Positions 10,176-21,341 are shown, counted from the stretch's first letter. The stretch: DNA of 60,000 nt from Mesostigma viride (GCA_009746045.1 RPFO01000089.1:1043364-1103363); one strand, 5' to 3'. Translations and numbers: made by a program. Notes: generated by a model from the letters alone, not told the origin.

Positions 10176-11125
10176 CCAATCCCTTCTTTTCTTTAGGGAT
10201 CACATCCCCTGCCAGGGACCCTTGAAGTAGCTTGAAATGTCCTTCACTCCAGCTTGAAGCTTGAACAGATGTCTTTAATGGCCAATGCCATTCCCCCAGC
10301 CCTTTCTTTTAAGGAACTGGAAAAGAAACAGATCTGCCACAGGGAAAACCATTCCATGAGAAATGGATAAAAACCTATGGAAGTGGCATTACAGAGTACC
10401 ACCAGATATTAGAAGCACACAAAATTAAATACATACAGGTTAATTCTATGAGGTCTTCTCCAGGAATTAATCCCATCACCTCGGTAGAGCCTCCAGTACA
10501 ATGACCTTCTGGCGGTGAGTTACATTAATCCCAGATACTAATCCCATAAAACCCAGTACATATTCAATATAAGTACAATAAATCCATGACAATTAAAATA
10601 CCACTTGACAAAGTAAGGCGTATTACAATAGTTTGCCTGTCATTCTCTCAACAGGGGTCTATTGGCGCCCGTCTTACGGCGCCCGTCTACTTGCCAGATG
10701 GTAAACTGCCACAGCAAACAAATGACAAAATGAAACACATAGGCAACAATTAAATCCTGCCCTGGGGAACTAGGGAAGTCTGAACAGGCAAACACCTGAA
10801 CAGGCCAGCTTGTAGAAACATAATACCAGGGAATCGAACCCCGCCCTATAAACCCCAGAATAAAGGTTCCCAGACCATTGTGAGAAGTATGTACAAATAT
10901 ACATTTCTTTTAAAATAGAATACATGGTCTGTAATGGACCTGTCAACCTTGTGTAGTCAACAGCATGAACCCCAGCCAAAACCTGGCTGTATCCTGATTA
11001 AAATCAGAGTGAGTGTACCATGGTCCATGAGCCTTAGTACAGACTAAAATACAGGTATTATGCCAGTCACAATGCTGACACTACCACACAATCTGCTCTC
11101 CAATGCCCTATAACCATGCACCAGC
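10176..11125 (-). other. Copia-1 3' non-coding region with T-arm-like hairpin
   Basis: About 950 bp between the RNase H stop and the 3' LTR, with no supported ORF. At 10827-10843 the minus strand folds as CGGGG-TTCGATT-CCCTG, a 5-bp stem with a 7-base loop that matches a tRNA T-arm and the Pol III B-box (GGTTCGATTCC). At 10665-10686 two GGCGCCCG octamers stand 6 bases apart on the plus strand. Both features recur in the same region of copia element 2. Confidence 0.6.
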
Positions 11126-12953
11126 TTAGACAGCTTGCTGAGATGGGTCCATCAGAGACTGAAGAACCTTGTATTGCACTGCTGCCTTCTGCACTAGCTT
11201 GGTCAAAGCATCAGCAGGATTGTCAACCCCAGGGATATGCTCAATATTGGCCAAGGAGGACAACTCCTTAAGAAGGAGATAATCCAAGTCCCTACTTCTG
11301 GCCATCTGCCTGTGCACAAACTGCACCATCCCCATGGAGTCTGTTTTTAGAAGAGTGGTAACCTGAAGTGGCCAAGGAGTGTTAGAAGTCATCTGATGAA
11401 GCAACTCCTTCAGATAAAGGCTTGTGTGAATGCCTTCACAAATAGCCCTGCATTCTGCCACATCACTGCTGACAGCCACCCGTTTGTGCAGGCGACTAAA
11501 CCAGCTCACCAAACTCCCCAGGCCTTCCTGTCTGAGCACAAAGAGCCCTGCAGCCCTGCCCCTGACCTTGGAGACCTGCCTGCTGTCCATTGAGCTATCC
11601 ACATACAGCTCCATGCAAATGGGTTGTGATAAATCCACTGCAGACAACAGAATGCCAGATGAAGCCCTGACCTGATCAGCCACCTTGGCAGACCCTAGCT
11701 CCACCAGCATGTCATCAGGCAACCTGGCTATGACCATAAGGTCTGGCCTGGAAATGCCTGCCACCCAAGCAACCATGCCCCTCACCATGGGACACAGTGC
11801 CTGTGTGATGGTTGGAGGAAGCTTGCTAATGAGGGTCTCTTGATAATCATTGCCCCCCACCAGCAGCATACGCCACTCCCCCCCTTCTTCACCAGTGTGG
11901 CCTCCATGCCCACAAACAGCAGAGGCTCATTCTCCACCTGCCATTGCTCCCTACCCAGAGGAAACTTGGACTTAATGATGGAGATCAGCTCCTTAAGCCA
12001 CGACGTGGGAGCTATCAGATGTAGGTCATCCCCGTGCAGCGAAGCATACACTGGCAGGCCTTCCCATTGCCCCAGAAACAGACAGGGGTCTACAGGAGAG
12101 ACCTTCAAGTTGCAATGCTCCTTCAGGAAACGGTTGAGAGTCTCCCTCCAGATTATTGGACTTGACCTCAGGCCCTCCAGGCCCTTGAGGATTTTAAGGA
12201 ACTCCGTGTGGATGTCCCTTTTCCATACAGCAGGCACCCTAACATAGAAAGGCGTCTTGCCCTCCCACTTTTCCTGTGCCACATCTGCATCCCCTCCAGA
12301 AATGCCCTCTTGAAGTCTACCACCACTGAGCCATAGTCCAAGCCCTTGTTGAGAAGGCCTAGAAATACACACAGCAGCAGCCTCCAAGTATCATGCAGCA
12401 TGCCAGGGGTATACAACTCCTCAGCAGTGCACTCACCAGTACCCTTGAACTCATTCAGCACTGGCCTGACATGTGGTACCTTGACCCCGTCCACCTCCTT
12501 CATCTTGATGACAAACTTGAGCTTGAGTAGACGTCGTGCAGGAGGCAGGTCATTGACAGGTTCCACGCATTTCTTGGAGATCCAGTCCTCCCCAGATTTA
12601 ATCAGACCCAGTGTGACCTGGGGACACATAATGGGAGAGGACATGAGCTTCACCAGGCCTTGGTAGTTGATAGGGCTGTGTCCAGCAAGTGAGTGAGGAC
12701 CAATGCCCAAACTGCTTGGATGACTAGCAGCTGGCAGTATGAGGTCATCAACCAAGGGCTCCTGCCCCTGGCACACTTGCACACGCTTAACCGACCTGGT
12801 TACTGCACGTGATAGGTGAGTGGTCCTGAAATTAATCAGTGGGACCTGACCAGCCCCTTCCTTAGTCAGGAGAGAGGACGTGATCACTACCCATCCTGGC
12901 ATAGGAAATTCTGCCCCAGAAGAGCAGGTCCTTGATAGCCCTCCAAGACACAA
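11126..12953 (-). pseudogene. Copia-1 reverse transcriptase and RNase H
   Basis: The product is spread over three overlapping frames. RT: DWISKKCVEPVNDLP, KLKFVIKMK, VVDFKRAFLEG, GLRSSPIIWRETLNRFL, SPVDPCLF and the catalytic box SLHGDDLHLI, where copia elements usually have YVDD. RNase H: LYVDSSMDSRQ, SSDVAECRAICEG, LKTDSMGMVQF and PADALTKL. Frame changes fall in G runs near 12295 and 11885 (each one G short) and near 12905 where the protease frame passes into RT. It copies element RNA and degrades the template. As it stands it is non-functional unless the indels are consensus errors. Confidence 0.88.
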
Positions 12954-14608
12954 AAAGCAGTGTCCTGTCCAAGGATAGGAATGAATACCTCACCCAGTAC
13001 CTTCACGTGTACCCCGCCACTGAAGTCAGACACAAACTGATAGCTGGGTTCAGACATGCTGTACCCTGCTGCAGCCCTGGTCCCAATGATGGAAACCTGA
13101 GAATTAGTGTCTACCTCTAAGGCAGTGTCCAGCCCCAGATTGCCATGCCACCTGAGCTTGGCTACCTTGGGCTGCTTCTTGGCCCTTTGTAGAGCCCCAA
13201 TCAATCCAGCCAAACTTGTCCCCCTGGGCTTGGTTAGTGCCTTGGGCTTGACAGTTGACTCCCCAGCTGTTGACCTTGCAGCCTGTTCAACAAGTACCTC
13301 TGCAACCTGGCCAGGGCTGACAGATTCCCCTGCAACAGATGTGGTCGTTGCGTCAGTGATGTCACCTGGGACCTGAAAATCCTGCAGATCCTGTGAGCCT
13401 TGTGCCTGACTGCCCTCATTCATCAGGTTAGGCTTGACATATGACCAACTCAGCCGGTGTACATGCTTTGGTTCGTCCTCCATGCTGACCAAGCATGCGT
13501 GGCTAGCTTCATCAACCTGGGTAACCACCCCAGGACTCCAGCTACCACGTTTGCCATAAAGGCTAGGTTCCTTCCAAGCTAGGACCTTCTGACCCACTTG
13601 TGGCTCCAGCATCTTCCAACCCCGGTCCTTCTCCCTCAGCTTGGCAAAGGTGACATGTGCAGCATGTTTCCAGCCCTCCAGCACATGTGGTGGGCACAGG
13701 CCATGATATAGACCCATTGGGCTGACAGCAACTCCATCATAGTAGAAGTTAACCCTGCTGTTCAGCTGCTGCTCCACGTTCCTCAGCCATGCACTCCTGA
13801 CAAGTGCAGGTGCAGACAAGGGTACCCAGTCTTCAGAGATGATCAATTTCTTGACCTCCTGGATTGCCCTCTCGATAGCACCCTGCTGCCCATGAGCCTC
13901 CCTAGGTGTAACCAGCAACTCAGGAAGGGTAGGATCACCCTTGAGATGCTGAAACTGCATGTCCACCTGGATCCTTGTGGTAGGAAACTTGGCTCTTACA
14001 TTCTGCAGGGCAGCCAGCAAGTACCTGTTCTTCATAGAAGGTAAATGCTCCAGCACCTTGTATTTCGTGTACCTGTCCACGCACACCAACAGTTGCATGC
14101 CCCTGATGTGTTGGATATCACACTGCAGATCACCAATGCTCTGAGGTAGAGCTTTGGCATGTGATTTCCTGGGCTTGTTGGAGGACAACTGGCACTTACA
14201 CCGTGAGGCAGCTTGCTGACACGCCTTAAGAAGGGGTGCCCTGCCCATACGGAAGGCAAAGTTGTTTGACAGAGAAGTGGCATGCCCAAACATGTTGTGG
14301 ATTCGGGCACCCAACTCCTGGTACACAGAGGAAGCAGTCCCTGGCACAGTCAGGACTGTGCTGTCAGGTTGTCCAGCATCACCATGCTGACTTCCATCCT
14401 GTTCTGACTCAGAGCCTGAGTCACCCTGCTCATGCCCAACACCTGGACCGCCAGCAGGGACCACATGCATACCACCAGAGGCCTTCACACCCCTCTGTGG
14501 TTGTACATTGGTTTCTCTCAAAATGAGAGGTCCACCCTCGTGCCCAGCACGAGGATGCATGGGGTCAGACATTCTTACAGCTGCACCAGCTGTCAAGGAC
14601 GTCTTCAT
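12887..14608 (-). CDS. Copia-1 integrase followed by aspartic protease
   Basis: 573 residues, open throughout. After a low-complexity N-terminus comes an integrase zinc finger (HNMFGH, then a Cys cluster). The catalytic core has Asp in LQCDIQHIRGM, Asp in IQVDMQFQH and Glu in QGAIERAIQEVKK. The C-terminal region is QVGQKVLAWKEP...VHRLSWSYVKP. The last 100 residues hold LEVDTNSQVSIIG and GPALLGQNFL, the two halves of a retropepsin (flap-side Asp box and the ILG-type box). Copia elements normally have protease before integrase; no D[ST]G box occurs between the gag zinc knuckle and the integrase here. The protease Asp box reads DTN in place of DTG. Confidence 0.82.
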   Translation of the reverse strand: MKTSLTAGAAVRMSDPMHPRAGHEGGPLILRETNVQPQRGVKASGGMHVVPAGGPGVGHEQGDSGSESEQDGSQHGDAGQPDSTVLTVPGTASSVYQELGARIHNMFGHATSLSNNFAFRMGRAPLLKACQQAASRCKCQLSSNKPRKSHAKALPQSIGDLQCDIQHIRGMQLLVCVDRYTKYKVLEHLPSMKNRYLLAALQNVRAKFPTTRIQVDMQFQHLKGDPTLPELLVTPREAHGQQGAIERAIQEVKKLIISEDWVPLSAPALVRSAWLRNVEQQLNSRVNFYYDGVAVSPMGLYHGLCPPHVLEGWKHAAHVTFAKLREKDRGWKMLEPQVGQKVLAWKEPSLYGKRGSWSPGVVTQVDEASHACLVSMEDEPKHVHRLSWSYVKPNLMNEGSQAQGSQDLQDFQVPGDITDATTTSVAGESVSPGQVAEVLVEQAARSTAGESTVKPKALTKPRGTSLAGLIGALQRAKKQPKVAKLRWHGNLGLDTALEVDTNSQVSIIGTRAAAGYSMSEPSYQFVSDFSGGVHVKVLGEVFIPILGQDTAFCVLEGYQGPALLGQNFLCQDG

Positions 14609-14749
14609 AGGAACCTGTACCTCTCCAGGTGACCTGGGGCCACACTGAACCTGGAGATCACCCTCTTGTTGCCCAGATATAAAATCTGCATTGGAGCACC
14701 TGGCCTCCCCCTTGGGTGAATTAAGGTGTGTAGGGGTTGCCTCAGACAG

Positions 14750-15863
14750 TCACTGCTCCTTGTTGTCTTCTTGCTGACTGCCCTTTGAAGGCTGGCCTGC
14801 CTGGGACTTGTTGTTGTTCTTCTTGTTGTTGTTGTTATTCTTGTTGCTGCCCTGGCCCTGGGACTTCTTGAAGCTGGGACACTCCTTCTTGATGTGCCCC
14901 CACCCCTTGCACAGGTAGCATTGTATCTTGGACTTGCCCTGGCCACTGCCCCCATTGTCAGACGCGTTGCCCTGCTTGGGCTGACCACCCACCCGCCTGA
15001 ACACCGACTTGGAGTGTGACCTCCTGTCAGAATCAGGTGAATGATCTCCCTTGCGCTTGTTATGGTTGCCCCTACGCCCTCCTTGGCTTCGGTCAGCCTC
15101 AGACGTCTTGGAGCCACCCTGGGTACGCCCGCCTGCCTGGGTAGCCTTCACTGCTGGCACTCCACCCTCAAACAGCTCCTCTGCCTCGAGTGCTTGTTTA
15201 ATGATGACCTTGTAGGCCTTCAGGGTAGAGTGTGGGGCACACATGACTTTTAAGGAGCCACGTGTCGCCTTATCCAGCCCAGAAACCTTGAGCCAGTTGG
15301 TTAGGGCTATGTTATCAGCGACATTAAAGCCGTGAGCCCTGCCCTCCTCAACCATCTTACAATAGTTGAGAAAGTTCTGGATCAGGTCCCCCTTGACCTC
15401 CCACCCTTGATACTTGTCCTGCCAATGGATGCCGACCTTCTTGCGTTGGTCTTCCAGCAGCTCCTTCAGCTCAGCCACGTACAGTGCCCAGGCCTTATTG
15501 GCCTTTTGCACTCCCTGGTTAGGTCCTTAATCTGGTCAGTACACTTGCCAAAAGTGCTACTGCCTATCCAGATTTGATAGTAATTTGTACCACCGTACAA
15601 GCTAGGGAACCCTTCCAATCCTCCACAAACTCTTCAGCCTGCTTAGGCTTGGAGTCTGAGGTTACAGGCTGCAACTGATTGACAATTAAAAGACCCTGTG
15701 TGGTAAGATCAAAGCCATGAACAGCTTGTGCATTATTATTATTGTGAGGAAGGTTGGTAATCTCTCCGGTAAGCCCCACGTCATCTACGTGAGCGGTTCC
15801 ACTACCAGCACCCCCATTATTATTCCCACTGGCTGGACCCTTGCTACGGCGTCCCTCAGCCAT
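14750..15863 (-). pseudogene. Copia-1 Gag with CCHC zinc knuckle
   Basis: An N-terminal segment from the ATG at 15863 (MAEGRRSKG) runs to 15564. The main segment (15511-14750) carries a helical gag region (NKAWALYVAELKELLEDQR) and the zinc knuckle CYLCKGWGHIKKECPSF, then an Asn/Lys-rich tail. Two small frame changes between 15570 and 15500 separate the parts. It binds element RNA and assembles particles. The gap 14609-14749 to the next ORF holds no protease. Confidence 0.82.
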
Positions 15864-16030
15864 CCTGCACTACCAGCTATTCAAAGAACACCTTAACAAA
15901 GCAGCAGAAAATATGTACAAAATTTGTGTCGCCACTGCCGCCTGCGCCGGTGTCGCTGCCGCCCCCGCGAATTGCCGCTGAAAATTCGACAAAAAAATGT
16001 CGACGAGTACTGCAAAGAAAATTAGGCCGA

Positions 16031-16740
16031 CTAGTAGTCAAGGCCCCTGAAGTCGCAGTACGTGTATACGAACTCACGATCCTCCATATCCAGCTCCGGA
16101 CCTGCACCGGTATGTATTAAAACCGGTGTGCTCCCCGCCGCGTAAGTTGCGACGCGCCGACGCGCGACGAGGCGCAGAGGATGTGTAAAGATCGTCAACA
16201 ATTCCCACCCCGCGGGAATCCACTCTCGCACAGATGCGAGAAATGCCACCAGGTTAATTAAAACCTGGCGCTCACGACTGCGTACGCCGCGAGTGAGCAG
16301 CGATAGCAGCGCGAGATCCTGAAACAAATTTGTTGACACCGCCGGCGCGCCCCCCGTGCGTAGCGATGCCCAGTTTTGCAGGTTTCTCTGGTAACCGGTG
16401 AGTGAAGAGAGGACGTTGTCCAACTCCTCAATGGCAGTCGTGACTTCGGTCACCGACCGCAAACCTCCCCGCACCTGGACCGTAAATGTCGATAAAATGT
16501 TTCGAATCTGGTCCAACAGGTTGCGGATTGCCGGCACCAGTGCTGGCAAATCGGGGTCCTCGGGGTTATCCCCGAGCAATGGTGAGCTGCGCGCTGCTGA
16601 CGATGAAGCTCGTCGAGCGAGATCGTAACTTCGTCGAGCAATTGCTGCCACGACGGCGCAGTCGGTCTTGACGAAGGACCAGCCGGCGGAGCGGCTATTT
16701 CCTCGTCATCGGGAATCCGGAATTCTTCAGAATTTGGCAT
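16031..16740 (-). pseudogene. Copia-1 ORF0, extra ORF before gag
   Basis: A minus-strand reading frame starts at the ATG at 16740 (MPNSEEFRIPDDEE), 25 bp after the 5' LTR, and after a frame change near 16590 continues to 16031 (about 230 residues in total). It is helical and Leu/Arg-rich (ALVPAIRNLLDQIRNIL) and ends with an acidic, aromatic tail (MEDREFVYTYCDFRGLDY). No family is recognised. Copia element 2 has an ORF of similar position, character and aromatic end, which suggests a genuine element gene. Confidence 0.5.
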
Positions 16741-16764
16741 CTTTTTGACAGAGCGTGTAATACG

Positions 16765-17381
16765 AGTTGTGAGGGTGAGAATGCCACGAATTCCGCCATG
16801 GTTCTTGCAGGAAGTTGCCTTTATTAATAACAAGGAAACACAGACGTAAGTCACGTCACTTCCAAGACTGCACGCAGCACAGACGACAGGGTCGCAGTGC
16901 CAAGAGAACGTGCACGCAAGAACTAGCGTCCCGGTGTGACCAAGTCACTCATATAGCTTGCTAGGGACGCGTCCAAGTATTCAGCTGCACTGTCACAGCT
17001 GAACTGTCAATCAATTGATTACACAGACTCTGGCACGCCTTTGGCGCGCAGATCTATCAATTGTCCATACGGCTAGTCCTGTGGACCTATCCGTACACTA
17101 GTCAGCATCAATTGTCTCATAGGTCCTGGCGCGCTACAGCACGCCTACCTATCAATTGACCATCAAGTCCTGTACAAGTCCTGTCAACGTCCTGCGGACT
17201 ATCAAAGTGACACTTGTACATCCTGTGTCCGTACGCGCCCACAGTGGCGCGCCGGGTACTGTCGGCACAGCCTAGGAAACGTCATAACTTTTACGTTCCT
17301 TAACCAAATGAGGCGTTCAAGGTGCCGCTGGAAAGAGCGTAACAATCTCTATCCATCTAACGTAAATCCTTTACGTTAACT
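16765..17381 (-). repeat. Copia-1 5' LTR
   Basis: 617 bp, pairing with 9559-10175. On the minus strand the internal sequence starts CGTATTACACGC directly after the LTR. This does not begin with TGG, so the usual tRNA 3'-end primer site is not evident. Confidence 0.93.
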
Positions 17382-20300
17382 ATATCCTCAATGTTTCTGT
17401 CCTCGTAGATAGTGGGGCTGCCAGCTCCTTTGTAAGTGAGGCCCTTGTTAGGAGACTAGGATTAGTATCTACCCCTCATGCCTCTCCAGAGACTGTACAC
17501 TATGCTGATGGTCGCACCAGTCACTCTCCTGGGACTGTATCCTTACCACTCCTCATTCAGGGTCGCCAGATTAAATTGGTGGCGACCATAGGTCCTATAA
17601 CGACTGCGGATATATTGTTGGGCTTAGATTGGCATCAAGACCACAAAATCACTATTAATTATGACACTATGGTTATCTGGTTCCCTGACAATTCTTATTG
17701 GATGCCTGAACGACACTATAAGGTAGAAAATCTTTCCTTGGTGGATATTACTCCTCCGCCTCCTCCTCAGCCTCCTCCTAGGCGTAGTATATCTGATGTC
17801 ATAATGACTAAAGATCAATTACGAGCAGAACTAAAGGAAAATGGATATTTATTATGTATGTTCCTCCAATTGGAAATACAAGAAATACCTATTAATAATG
17901 TGGGAATAGATCCTGATAAACCCAATGCAATAGGAGTAGGGTTTGACAAAACGGAGTTAGCCCGCTACATGGCTGTTATTGATTCCTCTAAGGTCTTTGA
18001 AGAAAAGACCCCCTCATACCCTCCTCCGCGTCCTGTTTTGCATCGTGTTGGGATTAAAGATGGTGCTGTTCCTACGCACTCCCCTATGTATAGAATGGGC
18101 CCTACAGAGCTTAAAGAATTAAAGCAGATTCTCGTAGACCTTTTAGAGGCAGGTTTAATAGAACCCAGCAATTCCCCATATTCCGCTGGTGTTTTGCTAT
18201 TTCCTAAGCCAAATGGCAAGTTCCGCTTGGTTACTGATTATCGTAAATTGAATGACATTACTGTAAAATCTAAATACCCCTTGCCTAGAATAGACGAAAT
18301 TTTTAATAAAGTTAAGGGTTCCTCCTGTTTCACTGTCCTTGATTGCGCGGATGGGTTTTGGCAGTTGCGGATAGCTCCGGAGGATTGCCACAAAACTGCC
18401 TTTGCCACTCCTTTCGGACACTACCAGTTTAGGGTTGCGGCAATGGGTTTATGCAATTCTCCCTCCTCCTTCCAGATGCTTATGAATGACATCCTCAGAC
18501 CCGTCATGGGTACCTCACACCTACCTCAAGTCTCCTCTGACCTCAAAGATCCCACTTTTTCCTCGGTTCAAATCTCTGAACATGATCGTTCTTGCGCACA
18601 AGCTTACCTAGACGATATCCTTATTTATTCCCCTGACTTCGAAACCCATCTCGTGGACCTCAAAAAGGTTCTAGATATTATGGCCGCTAATTCCTTGTGG
18701 GCTAGGCGAGCTAAAGTGCGGTCTGGTCGTAGTGTTCCCTTCCTCGGTCACGTCCTATCTGATAAAGGTGTTGCTACCGATCCTGATAAAACAAGGTCCA
18801 TCCAGGATTGGCCAGTGCCTACGGATGTCAAAAGTGTACGCAGTTTCCTCGGTCTTGCCTCCTATTACCGACGTTTTATTCCTCGGTTCGCGACTATCGC
18901 GGCTCCTATTAACCACCTGCTGAAGAAGGATATTCCTTTTGTTTGGGGCCTTGAGTGCCAACAAGCTTTTACAACCCTCAAGTCTCTTTTACTCTCGCCT
19001 CCGGTCCTCGTCTTGCCCGATACCTCACGACCATTTGTAGTAGCTACTGACGCTAGTAAGGTAGCGATTGGGGGTGTTCTCCTCCAAGACCAGGGTCATG
19101 GTTTGCAACCCATCGAATACATCTCTAGGACTATGTTACCTGCTGAACGCAACTACCCAGTTCATCAACAAGAGTTATTAGCTGAATAGCTGTGGTATAT
19201 TGCTGTCACTCTTGGCAACATTTCCTCAAAGGGGCCCAGTTCGATGTCTGTATCTGCGAACCTTGTGATGCTGACCCTTACCGGTTGATTATTCAAACCG
19301 ACCATCGTCCTCTGATTCACCTCCTGTCACAACCTAACCTCACTCCTCGGCAAGCGCGGTGGATGGAATTCCTTGCGCAATTCGCCCCATTTAAATTGCA
19401 ATACGTCAAGGGCGTAGATAATATAGTCCCTGATGCTTTATCCCGACGTCCTGACTATTCCTTTTTCGAGGATCTAGATGTCCTCACTACCACCCTCGTT
19501 CCTACTCCTCTTGGTGTTTTCCCCTATGGTGACGTCCCTGATGACGGGCAGTATACCTACCTTTTCCATACCTCTGTCCGTTTTCCCGATCTCCTCTCCC
19601 ATGTAGGCCTTTCTCTGCGGTGTGAGGGCACACCTGTCACCTTGGGGGAGGGGGAGGATACTAATAAAATCATTTCTTGTCCCCTAAGTCATGTGTCCAC
19701 TAGGGCTGGGAAGTCGTATGGTAATGTTGTTCCTTCTGGTCCACCCCTCCTTTTCGGTAAAGCTGTGGGTGACTTGTTCAAACCCTCTGTAGATACCTCG
19801 GTAGCCAATCCTACGTCGGATTTAGAGCGTCTCATCAGTAGATTTACGGCCACTGAGCCGGAAGCCTTGACCGCAATCTCCTCACACCCTCAAAAATTTG
19901 GGAAGTACCCGTGCAAGTTTGTGGGTGGCTTCTTGTATGTGCTGTTAAAGGATGATCCTCCGCAATGGCGTTTGTATGTTCCTCCGATTTGCCGCTCCTC
20001 CTTGTTGTTTGAGTTACATGATCTAGCTGCTCACCAGGGCGGGAAGCGTGTGCGGGATTTGGTAACCCGTTCATACTTCTGGCCCTCCCTCCTCAGTGAT
20101 GTGGATGAATATGTTAGGACATGTCAGTCATGCCAGGAAATGAAACCTAGTAATGTGGGTCAGATAGCAGAACCTCGTACCCTCCCTGATCCTATAATGC
20201 CTTGGGATTCCATTATGATGGATTTTGTGGGTCCCTTTAAAAAGAATCCCAAAGGCAATGCGCAGATCCTCGTGTTTGTAGACCGCCTTACTAGACGTTG

Positions 20301-21341
20301 TCATCTTGTCCCTTGTCCCTTGGAGCTTACTGCTCGTGACTGTGCCCAGCTGTACCTTCAGAATGTTTATCGTTACCATGGGTTGAGCAGGCAGTTTATC
20401 TCTGATAAGGACAAGTTGTTTACCTCAGACTTTTGGACAGAGTTCTTTGCTGCTATTGGTACTAAAGTGACGTTTGGCACTGCGTACCATTCCTCCTCCT
20501 CACACCTAGTAGAGCGTTTAAATAGAGTGGTAGAAGAAGCCCTCAGACATTATGTAAATGGGTCTGGTAGTGACTGGGAAGATTACCTATGTTTGGTTGA
20601 ATTTTCTTTGAACAACTGCCCTCAAGCTGCGCATGGATTGACCCCTTTCTTCCTTGACACTGGTCGTCAACCCTTAACCCCCACCTCTCTTTTAGCTAGT
20701 CCTCTCCGTGATAAGGATACTGTGTCTCGTGAAACGATTGCTGGTGTTCATGAATTGCTGTCTAAGATGAAAAACGCTCATGACCAAGCCATCGCAGGAT
20801 ACCACAAGGCACAGGCCAAATACTTAGATAGGCTGCGTTCCTCACTGGATAGAAGGGCCCCAGAGATAGAAGTAGGCGACCTCGTATTGGTAGAAGGCCC
20901 TCGTGTGGGGCGCTTCGCCCATAAGTTTGAGGCGGAGCTGAAGGTGAAGCTTAGGCCCGCTTTCCTTGGCCCTTTCCGTGTGCTTTCTAGAGTAGGCAAT
21001 TTCCTCTATGAAATAGATATTCCCTCCTCTTGGCAGACCCACTCTCGCTCTTTCCATAGGAGTCAGCTCAAACTGTATCATCAGAGTACGTTTGTTGGTA
21101 GAGAGTTAGCTCCTGCTCCCTTGGAACATAACCCTGACACTGGTGAAGTAGAGGATGAGGTAGAGAGTATCGTGGCCCACAGAGATGTAAAAAGGGGCCG
21201 CGGTACTCAACGCCAGTACAAGGTTAAGTGGTTGTATGCCCGTGGGGAGGTAGATAGAGTATGGTACTCCGAGTCGGAGTTAGATGGGTGTAGTCGCCTC
21301 TTGAGGGAGTACAAAAACCTGCACCATCTGTAGTTGTTTGT

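Larger units (their letters stand above)
9559..17381 (-). mobile_element. Copia element 1, nested in gypsy pol
   Basis: 7823 bp with two 617-bp LTRs that differ at one position I can see (T/C in GTGCCGYTGG). LTR ends are AGTTGTGAGG...ACGTTAACT on the plus strand. The target duplication ATATC lies at 9554-9558 and 17382-17386, and removing the insert rejoins the pol frame exactly. The element runs on the minus strand: ORF0 (16740-16031), gag, integrase plus protease, RT, RNase H, then a purine tract. The near-identical LTRs mean a very recent insertion, yet most of its ORFs carry single-base frame changes. Confidence 0.93.
9337..21333 (+). pseudogene. pol: Gypsy Pol: protease, RT, RNase H, integrase, chromodomain; split by copia
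   Basis: The frame continues from gag after one UGA to 9558, is cut by the copia element 9559-17381, and resumes at 17382. Protease: VLVDSGAASSFVS just after the cut. RT: LVTDYRKLNDI, VLDCADGFWQL, QAYLDDILIY. RNase H: ATDASKVAIGGVL and TDHRPLIHLL. Integrase: an HHCC finger (H...H, CQSC) near 20010-20140, then catalytic Asp in MMDFVGPF, Asp in FISDKDKL and Glu in VERLNRV. Chromodomain: QRQYKVKWLY...WYSESELDG at the C-terminus. A one-base loss in an A run near 19186 creates a UAG and shifts frame inside RNase H; otherwise the protein is open. It is the replication and integration polyprotein of a chromovirus, and this copy is broken by the frameshift and the insertion. Confidence 0.92.

Noticed and set aside
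10780-10900. A complete tRNA around the copia 3' T-arm-like hairpin
   Set aside because: No acceptor stem, D arm or anticodon arm can be paired in either element; only the T-arm is conserved.
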